Notes: generated by a model not told the origin, from the letters alone. Positions 1-8,685 are shown, counted from the first letter of the stretch. The stretch: 64,000 nucleotides of DNA from Hwangdonia lutea (GCF_032814565.1 NZ_CP136521.1:2142501-2206500); one strand, 5' to 3'. Made by a program: numbers and translations.

Positions 1-811
1 TTTTTACTTCGGCCAACTGCTTTTGGTTTTTAATGATTTTTAAAAGATACAGTAAACAGCTAATAACGGCCAATACAAGAATTGTGGAAATTAATATACT
101 AAGTGCACTTCTTTTTAATATGATTTTTGTGGCATTCGGATAAGCAATTTCCAAACTTTCATTTTGTTTTAAAAAGGTGGATTTAGATTTTGTTTTTAAA
201 TAATCGGGGTTTTCAATTGCAGTATTAAAGGAGCTAAATACACTATCGTTTTTAAAGTGTGTTAAGGCAAAATCGATGTTTAACTGTTTTCTTTCAAACT
301 CATTTTTTATAATGGGATTTAGCTTTTTAAAATCTAAAGTATCGTTTTGGATGGATATAAAAATAGAGGTAATGCCTTTTACAAGTTTTAAGCTATCGGC
401 GGCTTTTTTGCCTTTTATAACTTTTATTTGTTTGATATGATTTTCACTTTTCGAAAAAGTAAAACCGCTATCGGAACCGTTTATTTGTGTAAAACCCGCA
501 ATTTCTTTATCTAGGTTGCCTTTATAATCCTCCTGTATTTTTCTAAAAATTGAATCGTTTTGTAAACGATTTAATTGGTTTTTAAAATTCAAGCTATCGG
601 TTTCAATGTCTATAAAAGTCATTTGGTTAGCTTCGGCAAGATCGGCGTAATAGGTGTCTAAAGCATTGTCAAAACCAACCTGAACTTGATTTATAAAGTT
701 CTGTTTGTTCTGTAAATAATTTTTGTAATTCCAATAGTATTGCACCGCTATGGTTAACAAAATTGTGGTTACAATTAAATATAAAATCCATTTATATTTC
801 TTCTCGTTCAT
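1..811 (-). CDS. Sensor histidine kinase, N-terminal part (truncated by window edge)
   Basis: I translated this frame by hand: it opens at an ATG at 811 and stays open to base 1, giving about 270 residues without a stop. It begins MNEKKYKWILYLIVTT, with a membrane segment at about residues 8-26. A hydrophilic, probably periplasmic region of about 205 residues follows, then a second membrane segment (about residues 233-256, SALSILISTILVLAVISCLL). It runs off the edge in KNQKQLAEVK, which is where the dimerisation/phospho-acceptor helix normally begins. Two membrane segments around a sensor domain, followed by this linker, is the layout of Bacteroidota membrane sensor kinases. The catalytic part lies outside the window, so the kinase call is inference. 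It is divergent from the GLPGLI genes and may control them. Confidence 0.6.
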   Translation of the reverse strand, partial: MNEKKYKWILYLIVTTILLTIAVQYYWNYKNYLQNKQNFINQVQVGFDNALDTYYADLAEANQMTFIDIETDSLNFKNQLNRLQNDSIFRKIQEDYKGNLDKEIAGFTQINGSDSGFTFSKSENHIKQIKVIKGKKAADSLKLVKGITSIFISIQNDTLDFKKLNPIIKNEFERKQLNIDFALTHFKNDSVFSSFNTAIENPDYLKTKSKSTFLKQNESLEIAYPNATKIILKRSALSILISTILVLAVISCLLYLLKIIKNQKQLAEVK

Positions 812-851
812 AGTTCAAAAGTAAGGGTTAAACCGATACAAAACCAATGGC

Positions 852-876
852 TTAACACACGTTAACACTCGTTAAC
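852..876. promoter_or_regulatory. Three TTAAC repeats at 10-bp period (putative operator)
   Basis: TTAAC starts at 852, 862 and 872, spaced exactly one helical turn, with similar spacers (acacg, actcg). The array lies in the 149-bp gap between the divergent sensor kinase and the first GLPGLI gene. A TAnnTTTG-like element (CATATTTG, 899-906, one mismatch) follows on the plus strand. The phasing suggests binding of a multimeric regulator, perhaps the response regulator partner of the kinase. This is inference. Confidence 0.4.
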
Positions 877-960
877 TATAAAAAGTGAATTTAGTTTTCA
901 TATTTGTAATTCATCAATCAAAAAACGAACAGTAATCAATTTTATTAAAAAAAGTACAAT

Positions 961-1782
961 ATGAAAACAATTATTAAACTCATTATTGTGGCATTGTCTT
1001 TAGTAGTATCCAAAGGAAATGCACAAGATTTTCAGGGTGTGGCTACGTACAAATCGCACAGAAAAGTAGACTTAAAAATGGACGACGAGAATACTAATGC
1101 TGAAATGCAAAAACAAATTCAAGAACAATTGCGAAAACAATTTCAGCAAGAATACACATTAACGTTTAATAAAAACGAATCGATTTATAAACGAAATGAA
1201 AAACTGGAAACACCATCGCTGGTAAATTCAGGGATTCAAATTAAAATTTCCCAGGGATCCGATGTCATGTATAAAAATGTAAAAGAAAACAGATATACCA
1301 ATAAAACAGAAATTTATGGAAAGCTTTTTTTGATAAAAGACACCTTAACCAACCGAAAATGGGAATTGGTAAACGACACCAAAAACATTGGTGATTATAC
1401 ATGTTTTAAGGCTGTTTTTAAAGACAGTTACACAACCAAAACATTGACCAATGAAGGTGAAACCAAAGAAGTAACAAAAGACCGAACCACCACCGTTTGG
1501 TACACACCACAAATTCCGGTTAACAATGGGCCAGATGATTTTTATGGATTGCCAGGATTGATTTTAGAGGTTAACGATGGCGATTTAACCTTGGTTTGCA
1601 CCAAGATTGTTATCAACCCGAAAACACCTGTAAAAATTGAAGAACCCACAAAAGGCAAAGAAGTAACCCAAGCCAAGTTTGATGAAATTATGGACAAGAA
1701 ATCCAAAGAAATGATGGAGCAATTTCGATCTCGTAGAGGAAGCGATGATGGCGAAAGAGTAATCATTAGAGTTGGTGGGTAA
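961..1782 (+). CDS. GLPGLI family exported protein
   Basis: A 273-residue protein with a signal peptide (MKTIIKLIIVALSLVVSKGNAQ, residues 1-22). The family signature GLPGLI is at residues 196-201, preceded by the usual WYTPQIPVNNGPDDFYG context. GLPGLI proteins are a Bacteroidota family of exported, probably periplasmic or outer-membrane-associated proteins with no settled biochemical role. The N-terminal mature part is rich in Lys and Gln (MQKQIQEQLRKQFQQEY), and the C-terminus is basic. A second paralogue starts 85 bp downstream and a barrel protein follows, so the three genes look like one transcription unit. The family call is secure; the function is unknown. Confidence 0.9.
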   Translation: MKTIIKLIIVALSLVVSKGNAQDFQGVATYKSHRKVDLKMDDENTNAEMQKQIQEQLRKQFQQEYTLTFNKNESIYKRNEKLETPSLVNSGIQIKISQGSDVMYKNVKENRYTNKTEIYGKLFLIKDTLTNRKWELVNDTKNIGDYTCFKAVFKDSYTTKTLTNEGETKEVTKDRTTTVWYTPQIPVNNGPDDFYGLPGLILEVNDGDLTLVCTKIVINPKTPVKIEEPTKGKEVTQAKFDEIMDKKSKEMMEQFRSRRGSDDGERVIIRVGG

Positions 1783-1867
1783 ATAAATTGATGCCTATAT
1801 TAAACCAACGTCATTTTTAAAAGTCTTATAGATAATATTTAATACCTAACCAAAAGACTTTATAAAA

Positions 1868-2740
1868 ATGAAAATCACTGAATTTTTTAAATATGCTATT
1901 TTTAGTTTAACCCTGTTAGTTGGCGTTTGCTCTTTTGCGCAAAACGATTTTCAAGGGAAAGCTTATTACATATCGAAAACCTCTATCGATATGGATAATT
2001 TTGGTCGACCCGGAATGAGCGAAGAGCAAAAAAAGCGAATAGCAGAGCGGATGAAAAGCATGTTTGAAAAAACATACGTACTAACCTTTAATAAAACAGA
2101 ATCCATTTACAAAGAAGAAGAAAAATTGGAAGCTCCCGGTCAAGGTCAAGGTGGCCGATTTAGAGGAATGATGTCTAGTTTTACAGGTGGCGATCAATAT
2201 AAAAACATTAAAGACAAAGTGTTTTTGCAAGATCAAGAATTATTCGGAAAACAGTTTTTAATTAAAGATTCTTTGTCCCAAATAAATTGGGTAATGGGTA
2301 GCGAAACCAAACAAATAGGACAGTATATGTGTTTTAAAGCAACGGCAACCATTGCTGATTCCAGTTTCGATTTTACAAGATTTAGAAGACCACCGGAAAA
2401 CAGAACCAATGCGCAAGATTCAACGCAAACAAAAGCGCCTAAAACCAATGATTCCGAGAAATTAATCCAGGTTGAAGCTTGGTATACGCTTCAAATTCCA
2501 ATCAACCAAGGTCCAGGTGAATATTGGGGATTGCCCGGTTTAATTTTGGAAGTAAACGCAGGAAGAACAACTGTTTTATGTTCAAAAATCGTGATGAATC
2601 CCAATGATAAGGATGCCATTAAAAAACCTTCAAAAGGAAAAGAAGTGACCAAGTTGGAATATCAGGAAATTTTAGAAAAGAAAATGAAGGAATTGCGCGA
2701 AAACTTTAGAGGAAGAGGTCGAGGTGGAAGAAGAGGGTAA
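1868..2740 (+). CDS. GLPGLI family exported protein, second paralogue
   Basis: A 290-residue paralogue of the upstream gene. It has a signal peptide to about residue 25 (ending CSFAQ) and the signature GLPGLI at residues 221-226 after WYTLQIPINQGPGEYW. The two proteins share the frame LTFNKTESIYK, GKQFLIKDSL, CFKA and KPSKGKEVT, so they arose by duplication. This copy has an insert with Gln/Gly-rich and Arg/Phe-rich stretches (about residues 95-110) and ends in a Gly/Arg-rich tail (RGRGRGGRRG). The real start of the next gene lies 34 bp downstream of this stop. Function unknown; probable cell-envelope location. Confidence 0.9.
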   Translation: MKITEFFKYAIFSLTLLVGVCSFAQNDFQGKAYYISKTSIDMDNFGRPGMSEEQKKRIAERMKSMFEKTYVLTFNKTESIYKEEEKLEAPGQGQGGRFRGMMSSFTGGDQYKNIKDKVFLQDQELFGKQFLIKDSLSQINWVMGSETKQIGQYMCFKATATIADSSFDFTRFRRPPENRTNAQDSTQTKAPKTNDSEKLIQVEAWYTLQIPINQGPGEYWGLPGLILEVNAGRTTVLCSKIVMNPNDKDAIKKPSKGKEVTKLEYQEILEKKMKELRENFRGRGRGGRRG

Positions 2741-2774
2741 CACCATCAAATTAACCAATCAAAAAAAACACTTA

Positions 2775-5513
2775 ATGAAACTAAAAATAACCACGCTATT
2801 TATTTTAATAGCGAGCACAGCTTTTGCTCAGATAAAACTACAGGGCGTTGTAAAAGACAGTATTGGTAATCCGCTAGAATTGGCAAATGTTGTAGCCATA
2901 AATCAGGAAACCCAAGCTTTGGAATCTTATGGTATTACCAATGATGACGGACGCTATAAATTAAATTTAGAAAAAAACTCGACATATAGTTTACAGGTAA
3001 GTTACATAGGTATGAAGGCTTTTAAAGAAACCATTTCGACTAAAGAAGTGGATTTGGTAAAAAATGTTTCCATGGTGCCAGACAATGCTTTGGATGCCGT
3101 TGAACTGACATACGAAATGCCGGTAACGGTAAAAGGCGATACTTTAATTTACAATGCCGATTCGTTTAAAACGGGTACCGAACGAAAACTTGAAGATGTT
3201 TTGGAAAAATTACCAGGTGTAGAAATCAATGATGATGGGCAAGTTGAAGTAGAGGGTAAAGTGGTGAACAAACTTATGGTTAACGGAAAGGATTTTTTTG
3301 ATGGCGACACTAAATTGGCCACCAAAAATATCCCGTCAAATGCGGTGGATAAAGTGCAGGTGTTGCGAAATTATTCCGAGGTTGGTCAGTTAAGAAACGT
3401 AACGAACAATCAAGATAATGTTGCTTTAAATATCAAACTTAAAGAGGGAAAAGAAAATTTTTGGTTTGGTAATATTACAGCTGGTGGAGGTAATTCGCCA
3501 GACGAAGAGCTCTATTTAGCCCAACCCAAACTGTTTTACTACAGCCCTCAATTTAGTCTTAATTTTATTGGCGATTTAAATAACACCGGAGATTTGGCAT
3601 TAACACGTCGCGACCTTCGTGGATTTGGAGGTGGGTTTCGAGCACCGAGCAGAGGCAGCGGAACAAGCATTAATTTGGGCGATAATAGTCTTAATTTTTT
3701 AACAAGCCAAAACAATGCGCTCGAAATCGAAAACAAATTAGCGGCTTCAAACTTTAGTTATTCACCTAAAAAGACGCTCGATTTAAGTGGTTTTGCGATA
3801 TACAACAGCAGCCGGATTTTATCGAAAGAAACAAGTTTTGTACAATATACCGATGCCGATTTGGGAATCCCTGACGAAGCCACCGAACAAAGTAGTAACG
3901 AACGTTCCAATCAAGGTTTAGCGAAGTTCAGCGCATCTTACAAACCCAATTTAAACAACCAATTGGATTATGATATTTTGGCGCGTTTCTCAAAAGATGA
4001 ACAAATTCAAAACCTATTTTCTTCGGTCGTTGGCAACACCAATCAGTTGGATGAGGTTACGCCATTCAGCATAAATCAAAACCTGAATTATTATTACACG
4101 CTTGACGACACAAATATTTTTGCTTTTGAAGCGCAGCATTTAATAAAAAACGAAGACCCGTTTTACAATGCATTATTAGTAAACGACCCCAATAATAACG
4201 ATGAAACAGACCCCAACGATAGAGATGCTTTTGATACAACGGCACAAGCTATGGGTTTTAATACTACTTTAAATAATTATGATTTAGCCCAAGACAGACG
4301 CATAAAATCCAATCAGCTTGATGCCAAACTGGATTATTACAATATTCTGAATGCAAAAAGCAATATCAACTTTACATTGGGTACTATTTTAAGCCGACAG
4401 GAATTCAACTCCAATATTTTTCAATTTTTAGACGATAATTCTCAATTTGAACCCACACCAACCTTCAACAATGGTCGTGCCGCAAACGACACCGATTACA
4501 ATTTTACTGATGTGTATTTGGGCGTTCATTACACTTTAAAAACCGGTAAGTTTACCATAACTCCTGGGTTTTCCGTGCATGCGTACGGCAATAAAAACAC
4601 CCAATTTGGTGAAACCTTTAAAAACAACTTTTTAAAATTGTTGCCAGATTTCGAAACCCGAGTTCAATTTAAAAAGAGCGAAAGTTTAACGCTGCGCTAT
4701 ACCATGCAAAATCAATTTACCGATGTTACGCGATTGGCACAAGGCTTGGTGTTTAACAATTACAACAGCATTCAGTTTGGCGAGCCCGATTTGCAAAATG
4801 CCCTATCACACAATGTAAGCTTATTTTACAGCAGCTTTAACATGTTTAATTATACCAATGTTTTTGGCCGACTATCCTATTCAAAAAATATCGATCAGAT
4901 TAGAGGGCTAACCGATTTTGAAAACGTGATTAGAACAAGTACCTTTTTCAATTCTAATTTTGCCGACGAAAGTGTATCGGCAAACGGACGCGTACAGCGC
5001 ACCTTTGGCAAAATACGAGCCAGTTTATCAGCCAATTTCAACTACAGTAAAATCAATCAGTTTGTACAAGGCAGGCAATCGTTAAGCGAAAGGTTTACCC
5101 AAAGTTACCGCCCCGAATTGCGCACCAATTTTAGAGAAGCACCAAACCTAAGGTTTAGGTATCGTTACAGCGTTTCCAACAATAATTTGGGCACGAGCAC
5201 CACCAAGTTTATTACCAAGGCGCCATCGGTAGATTTTGATGCCTACATCTGGAAATCGGTTACCTTCCGCACCGCATACACTTATACCAATCAAAATAGC
5301 GGTACCCAGCCATCGCAAACCTTTAAAACCTGGGATGCGTCCTTGGCTTACCGAAAGAATAATGATGCCAAATGGGAATACGAAATTAAGGCCACAAACC
5401 TTTTGGATATCGATTCGCGCGTGCAAAACAGTGCCAGCAACCTTGCCGTTTATAATTCCGAAACCTTTATACAACCGCGCTTTATAACATTGCGGGTGCG
5501 TTACGAGTTGTAA
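2775..5513 (+). CDS. Outer-membrane beta-barrel protein with carboxypeptidase-regulatory-like N-terminal domain
   Basis: A 912-residue TonB-dependent-receptor-like protein. I place the start at the ATG at 2775 because it yields a clean signal peptide (MKLKITTLFILIASTAFAQ). The longer frame from a GTG at 2724 would overlap the preceding gene and hide that signal. Residues 20-105 form a carboxypeptidase regulatory-like beta-sandwich (LQGVVKDSIGNPLELANVV). A plug-like segment follows (KLEDVLEKLPGVEINDDGQ, then VVNKLMVNGKDFFDGD and VDKVQVLRNYSEVGQLR). The remainder is beta-barrel repeats ending in an aromatic/basic strand (FITLRVRYEL). This is the barrel family commonly found beside GLPGLI genes. 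The substrate is unknown, and there is no SusD partner, so it is not a normal SusC. Confidence 0.85.
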   Translation: MKLKITTLFILIASTAFAQIKLQGVVKDSIGNPLELANVVAINQETQALESYGITNDDGRYKLNLEKNSTYSLQVSYIGMKAFKETISTKEVDLVKNVSMVPDNALDAVELTYEMPVTVKGDTLIYNADSFKTGTERKLEDVLEKLPGVEINDDGQVEVEGKVVNKLMVNGKDFFDGDTKLATKNIPSNAVDKVQVLRNYSEVGQLRNVTNNQDNVALNIKLKEGKENFWFGNITAGGGNSPDEELYLAQPKLFYYSPQFSLNFIGDLNNTGDLALTRRDLRGFGGGFRAPSRGSGTSINLGDNSLNFLTSQNNALEIENKLAASNFSYSPKKTLDLSGFAIYNSSRILSKETSFVQYTDADLGIPDEATEQSSNERSNQGLAKFSASYKPNLNNQLDYDILARFSKDEQIQNLFSSVVGNTNQLDEVTPFSINQNLNYYYTLDDTNIFAFEAQHLIKNEDPFYNALLVNDPNNNDETDPNDRDAFDTTAQAMGFNTTLNNYDLAQDRRIKSNQLDAKLDYYNILNAKSNINFTLGTILSRQEFNSNIFQFLDDNSQFEPTPTFNNGRAANDTDYNFTDVYLGVHYTLKTGKFTITPGFSVHAYGNKNTQFGETFKNNFLKLLPDFETRVQFKKSESLTLRYTMQNQFTDVTRLAQGLVFNNYNSIQFGEPDLQNALSHNVSLFYSSFNMFNYTNVFGRLSYSKNIDQIRGLTDFENVIRTSTFFNSNFADESVSANGRVQRTFGKIRASLSANFNYSKINQFVQGRQSLSERFTQSYRPELRTNFREAPNLRFRYRYSVSNNNLGTSTTKFITKAPSVDFDAYIWKSVTFRTAYTYTNQNSGTQPSQTFKTWDASLAYRKNNDAKWEYEIKATNLLDIDSRVQNSASNLAVYNSETFIQPRFITLRVRYEL

Positions 5514-5553
5514 TGCTGTTATTAAGTTTTTGAGAAATATCGTTATGTTTATT

Positions 5554-5638
5554 TGGGCGTTACCACAAGGGTCGGGCTTTTGGCAGTCGCTTCCTCCTAC
5601 GTCGGCGAGCTCCAACAAATGCCTCAATCCCTAACGCA
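5554..5638. repeat. Dispersed intergenic repeat, copy 1
   Basis: The segment opens with GGGCGTTACC, contains GGGTCGGGCTTTT and closes with CAATCCCTAACGC. The same three blocks recur at 40631-40726 with a diverged middle. I recognise the pattern as a repeat seen between genes in many Flavobacteriaceae genomes. It sits downstream of the barrel gene. The rest of 5514-5768 holds no gene that I can support. Confidence 0.6.
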
Positions 5639-5768
5639 CATATTTGCTTGATTAAGTTTTTAAACTGAGGGTCGTTTTGTTTTGGGAGAGGTTCGTTAAG
5701 AGACTTTGTACACAATGGGCGGTGTCACTTTATGTGCTAAGGCTTTTAGGTTTTATAGGGGTTTGCTG

Positions 5769-6908
5769 CTATTCATTTGGTGGATTCAAGATAATATCTC
5801 TTTTCCCGATCCAAATGTTTTCTTCGTTTTTTACAAGTTCTATGATATTCGAAAAACCTCCCGTCCGATCCAGTTTTTCGGTCATTTCTTTCGTAATTAT
5901 CTTATCACCCTTAAACCAAGTAGCATTTATCCAATATTCTTTAAAATCTTCCCGCATAAGAGTCATGTGTACATGAGCAGGTTCTGCATTATTTGGATAG
6001 GGCGCTGGTTTAATGGTGTAAAATCTATACTTGCCTAAATGATTCGTTTTAGCCCATGCTCGTAAATAGCCGTGTCGAACACCATTTCCTGTTTCATTTC
6101 CTTTCTTTTCATAGCGCCCTTTGGCATTGGTGTGGTAAGCATAAACTATCACATTTTCGGCAGGGGTTTTGCCGTCAGCTTCAAAAATTGTCCCTTCCAA
6201 AATAAGGCGTTCCCCTTCTGTATTTTCATCAGCAATGCGCGTTTCCCAACTAATGTTTTCAGGTGCTTCACTGGCTCCGCACCATTGACAGTCTGGTATT
6301 TTTTGACTGCTTGTTATATTCTGATTTTGAGGTTGTTTAACCGCAATGGTTAGAAAAGAAACAAGCGTACTATCATCTGTTCTTTTCAAATCAGCAAGAA
6401 AATGTTGGTCACTTCCAGAAATGAAATTTTTACTCATTTGTCCTGTAAATTGTTTGAAATGTATATCGTAAGCTTCAGGTCTGGCATTTATAACAGTGGT
6501 GTGAATATGTCTATTGTCTGCTGAACTCCCATAATCACCGGGCAATATCGTTTTAACAAATACTTGCCCCTTTTCATTTGTAAAAACCTCGCCATTTAAA
6601 CGTGCCGTAGATTCGTCATTAGGGTTTGTAGGTTCATATTCCCCTTTTGAAGTTGTGTGATACATTTGAATTTTTTGGTTGATTAGTGGAACATTATTTT
6701 CTTTGGATTCAAACGTAAGGCATAGCCACAATTTTTGTCCAGCCTCATTTTTATCACTTATTTGGATTTGGTGTTTTGGTTCAAAATCTTTGAACACTTC
6801 TAATGTTTCGAGTTCGATGTCATTTAAAGGCAAAATATTTCTGTCTATTGCGCAATGGGTATGTAGCATAGTCAATAATATTATAGTAATCAGTTTTTTC
6901 ATAGTCAT
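5769..6908 (-). CDS. Intradiol ring-cleavage dioxygenase-like lipoprotein
   Basis: A 379-residue protein with a lipoprotein signal peptide (lipobox near LHTHC, Cys19). The C-terminal half (about residues 225-345) matches the intradiol dioxygenase fold: LEGTIFEADGKTPAENVIVYAYHTN, then GYLRAWAKTNHLGKYRFYTIKPAPYP and the AHVHMTL segment. The two His of AHVHM and nearby Tyr residues could be iron ligands. The N-terminal half looks like a second, degenerate copy (LINQKIQMYHTTSKGEY, GQVFVKTILPGDYG, RHIHTTV). Known members cleave catechols; an exported lipoprotein form may act on something else. Its ATG overlaps the stop of the upstream DUF5995 gene (ATGA), so the two are translationally coupled. 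Confidence 0.75.
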   Translation of the reverse strand: MTMKKLITIILLTMLHTHCAIDRNILPLNDIELETLEVFKDFEPKHQIQISDKNEAGQKLWLCLTFESKENNVPLINQKIQMYHTTSKGEYEPTNPNDESTARLNGEVFTNEKGQVFVKTILPGDYGSSADNRHIHTTVINARPEAYDIHFKQFTGQMSKNFISGSDQHFLADLKRTDDSTLVSFLTIAVKQPQNQNITSSQKIPDCQWCGASEAPENISWETRIADENTEGERLILEGTIFEADGKTPAENVIVYAYHTNAKGRYEKKGNETGNGVRHGYLRAWAKTNHLGKYRFYTIKPAPYPNNAEPAHVHMTLMREDFKEYWINATWFKGDKIITKEMTEKLDRTGGFSNIIELVKNEENIWIGKRDIILNPPNE

Positions 6909-7678
6909 TTCGTTTGGTTTTTAATCACTCGTTCCAACGCTTTTATTTTATCCGATGGTTTTCCGCGTTCTCCAATCCTGACTATAAAAAATATAATGCG
7001 CACCATTATTTTATGAACCGTTATGGATGTTGCAAACTTCGATATTTTATCGTCTCTTAAAGTAATCAAATGGGCTTTACTGTTTTTTTCTTTTTCAACA
7101 ACCAACTCGTTGGCAAATTTCCAGGCGCCATCTCGGGCGATGCTCATGCTAAAGTTTATAAAAAAATCATCAACCTTGTTTGCTAATTTTAAAATCTTAA
7201 TTAAAGTGGGCCAAATTTTAGATAAATCATTTTGTATTTCATCTACCAAAGCACCCAATATCTCATTAATTTTGTTAAAATCTGAATGCAATGTATCCAT
7301 TGATGAGCGGTCCGATATTTCAGAAGCAGCAATGCCCAAATCTAAGTTTATATGCGCATTCATACCCAACAGTAAATGTTGAAGTACAATTAAACCGTTA
7401 TTATTTGAAGACTGAAACGCCATGCCCCAAGACTTTGTAATGGACTTGCCTTGTTTGTAATTATAATACGCCAGCAAATACCTATTGGCAAACAAAACAT
7501 CCAACCGTTCCATTCTTTCGTCATCATCAAAATAATTGGTGTGCAGTTTATCCTTTACGCTAATGGTTACTTTTTGGTATAATGCTGCAAAATACCCTAT
7601 GGTGCTTTCGTCTTTTTTGGAGCTTTCAATGATGTCTCCTAAAATATCTATGACTTCGTCAATTGTGTTGGCAACCAT
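6905..7678 (-). CDS. DUF5995 family protein
   Basis: A 257-residue, mostly helical protein, with the start placed at the ATG at 7678 (MVANTIDEVIDILGDII). A TTG at 7711 would add 11 residues without improving similarity. The pattern TIDEVI..L..II, FAALYQKVT, FDDDERMERLDVLFANRYLLAYY and HLLLGMNAHINLDLGIAA is what I know as DUF5995. The conserved Asp/Glu and NAHINLDL suggest a metal or small-molecule site, but no reaction is established. I see no signal peptide, so it is probably cytoplasmic. Its stop overlaps the start of the dioxygenase-like lipoprotein gene, implying co-translation. Confidence 0.7.
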   Translation of the reverse strand: MVANTIDEVIDILGDIIESSKKDESTIGYFAALYQKVTISVKDKLHTNYFDDDERMERLDVLFANRYLLAYYNYKQGKSITKSWGMAFQSSNNNGLIVLQHLLLGMNAHINLDLGIAASEISDRSSMDTLHSDFNKINEILGALVDEIQNDLSKIWPTLIKILKLANKVDDFFINFSMSIARDGAWKFANELVVEKEKNSKAHLITLRDDKISKFATSITVHKIMVRIIFFIVRIGERGKPSDKIKALERVIKNQTK

Positions 7679-7785
7679 TTTATTTGAGATGTTGTTATAG
7701 CCTTTGCTCAATTTACATTTTTTTTCATAAAGTGGTAAAATGGATGGTTAATTCTGTTTTCTTATAACAAAGAATACCGTTGAAA

Positions 7786-7937
7786 TTGCTAACGTGAAAA
7801 GAGAGGTTCATTTATCGGTTTTGTGCATAGCTCGTTGCGGAAAATCAGCTATGATTTTCCGCCGTGACCGAAAGATAGTGAATTGCAATGAATTCTGATT
7901 AGGAATTCAGTCGCAATGAGTTATACACGTTAGGCAA
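7786..7937. repeat. Composite palindromic element at the end of higA (attC-like)
   Basis: The ends are inverted: TTGCTAACGTG (7786-7796) against CACGTTAGGCAA (7926-7937), perfect apart from one missing C. Two internal hairpins lie between them: GCGGAAAATC/GATTTTCCGC (7837-7846 with 7853-7862) and a TTGCAATGAATTC-type palindrome near 7882-7916. On the minus strand the element begins inside the higA stop codon, as GCCTAAC. That fits the RYYYAAC end of an integron attC site, but the opposite end (GTTAGCA) is a poor match to GTTRRRY. It may be an attC relic or simply a flavobacterial dispersed repeat. Confidence 0.45.
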
Positions 7938-8232
7938 CGTTTTTATTTTCGTAATGTTTTATTTCGTTCAGTTCCGATTGTTTTGACTTTTTTTCCTCTT
8001 CAATGTCAAAATCGTCTTGAAGTCCGAGCCAGAATTTAGCAGAATTTCCAAAATATTTACTCAATCGCAAAGCCGTATCAGCTGTTATCCTTCGATTTCC
8101 TTTTACGATTTCTGAAATTCTTGTTTGTGGTATTTTCAAATCCTTTGCAAGTCTATATGCACTTATTTTTAAAGGCTCTAGAAATTCATAGAGTAGAATT
8201 TCGCCAGGATGTATGTTATTCAGCTTTTCCAT
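7930..8232 (-). CDS. higA: HigA family addiction-module antitoxin
   Basis: A 100-residue helix-turn-helix protein. It opens with the family motif NIHPGEILLYEFLEPLKIS. The HTH follows (SAYRLAKDLKIPQTRISEIVKGNRR, about residues 24-48), then ITADTALRLSKYFGNSAKFWLGLQDDFD, all characteristic of HigA. It neutralises the HigB mRNA interferase and usually represses its own promoter. It starts 11 bp downstream of the toxin gene; toxin-first order is typical for higBA. Its stop codon lies in the end of a palindromic element, which suggests acquisition as a cassette. Confidence 0.92.
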   Translation of the reverse strand: MEKLNNIHPGEILLYEFLEPLKISAYRLAKDLKIPQTRISEIVKGNRRITADTALRLSKYFGNSAKFWLGLQDDFDIEEEKKSKQSELNEIKHYENKNVA

Positions 8233-8243
8233 TTCTTTGTTTT

Positions 8244-8525
8244 TTAATGATAGTCGATTATTTCCACTTCACTTGCGTTTCCTTTGTCCCATTGAAATAT
8301 TATTCGCCATTGTTTGTTTATTCGGATACTATAAAATCCGTTTAAATTTCCAGTCAGTTTTTCAAGTCGGTTTGAAGGCGGAATTCGTAAATCGGCAATG
8401 TCTTGCGAGTTATTCAGCATTCTCAATTTTCGACGTCCAACGTTCTGAATTTCAATCGGCATTTTTTTGACTCGGATTCCGTCCCAAATCTTTTCGGTTT
8501 CTTTCGAGCCAAAGGATATAATCAT
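8244..8525 (-). CDS. higB: HigB/RelE family mRNA interferase toxin
   Basis: A 93-residue protein from the ATG at 8525 (MIISFGSKETEKIWDG). The 9 extra upstream residues from another ATG at 8552 do not resemble the family. It has the RelE/ParE-fold pattern of HigB: RRKLRMLNNSQDIADLRIPPSNRLEKLTG, GFYSIRINKQWRIIFQW and a C-terminal EVEIIDYH. Toxins of this type cut mRNA on the ribosome. The gene is complete, with all expected motifs, and is followed by its antitoxin in the same operon, so the module is probably functional. Confidence 0.9.
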   Translation of the reverse strand: MIISFGSKETEKIWDGIRVKKMPIEIQNVGRRKLRMLNNSQDIADLRIPPSNRLEKLTGNLNGFYSIRINKQWRIIFQWDKGNASEVEIIDYH

Positions 8526-8599
8526 GCTTTTGTTTCGCGTTACTAACGTCAAAAGTAAGCAAAAAGTTTGATTTGTGCAAATGTTGCCTTATGGCTTTA

Positions 8600-8632
8600 G
8601 GATATAAACTGTCTGGAATATTGTTTATATCC
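8600..8632. repeat. Inverted repeat upstream of higBA
   Basis: GGATATAAAC (8600-8609) and GTTTATATCC (8623-8632) form a perfect 10-bp stem around a 13-nt loop. GTTGCC lies just before it. It is on the promoter side of higBA, so it could be an operator or part of the cassette boundary opposite the element at 7786-7937. No other gene is seen in 8526-8746. Confidence 0.4.
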
Positions 8633-8685
8633 GCCGATAAACGAATATAGCTGAAATTTTTTACGAAGTCTAGTTCAGCGCAACC

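Noticed and set aside
5148-5627. Minus-strand 159-codon ORF over the end of the barrel gene
   Set aside because: Antisense to a clear coding sequence and runs into a dispersed repeat; no recognisable motif.
7786-7937. A CRISPR-like or bona fide integron array
   Set aside because: Only one element with degenerate core sites; no repeated spacers, no integrase seen.
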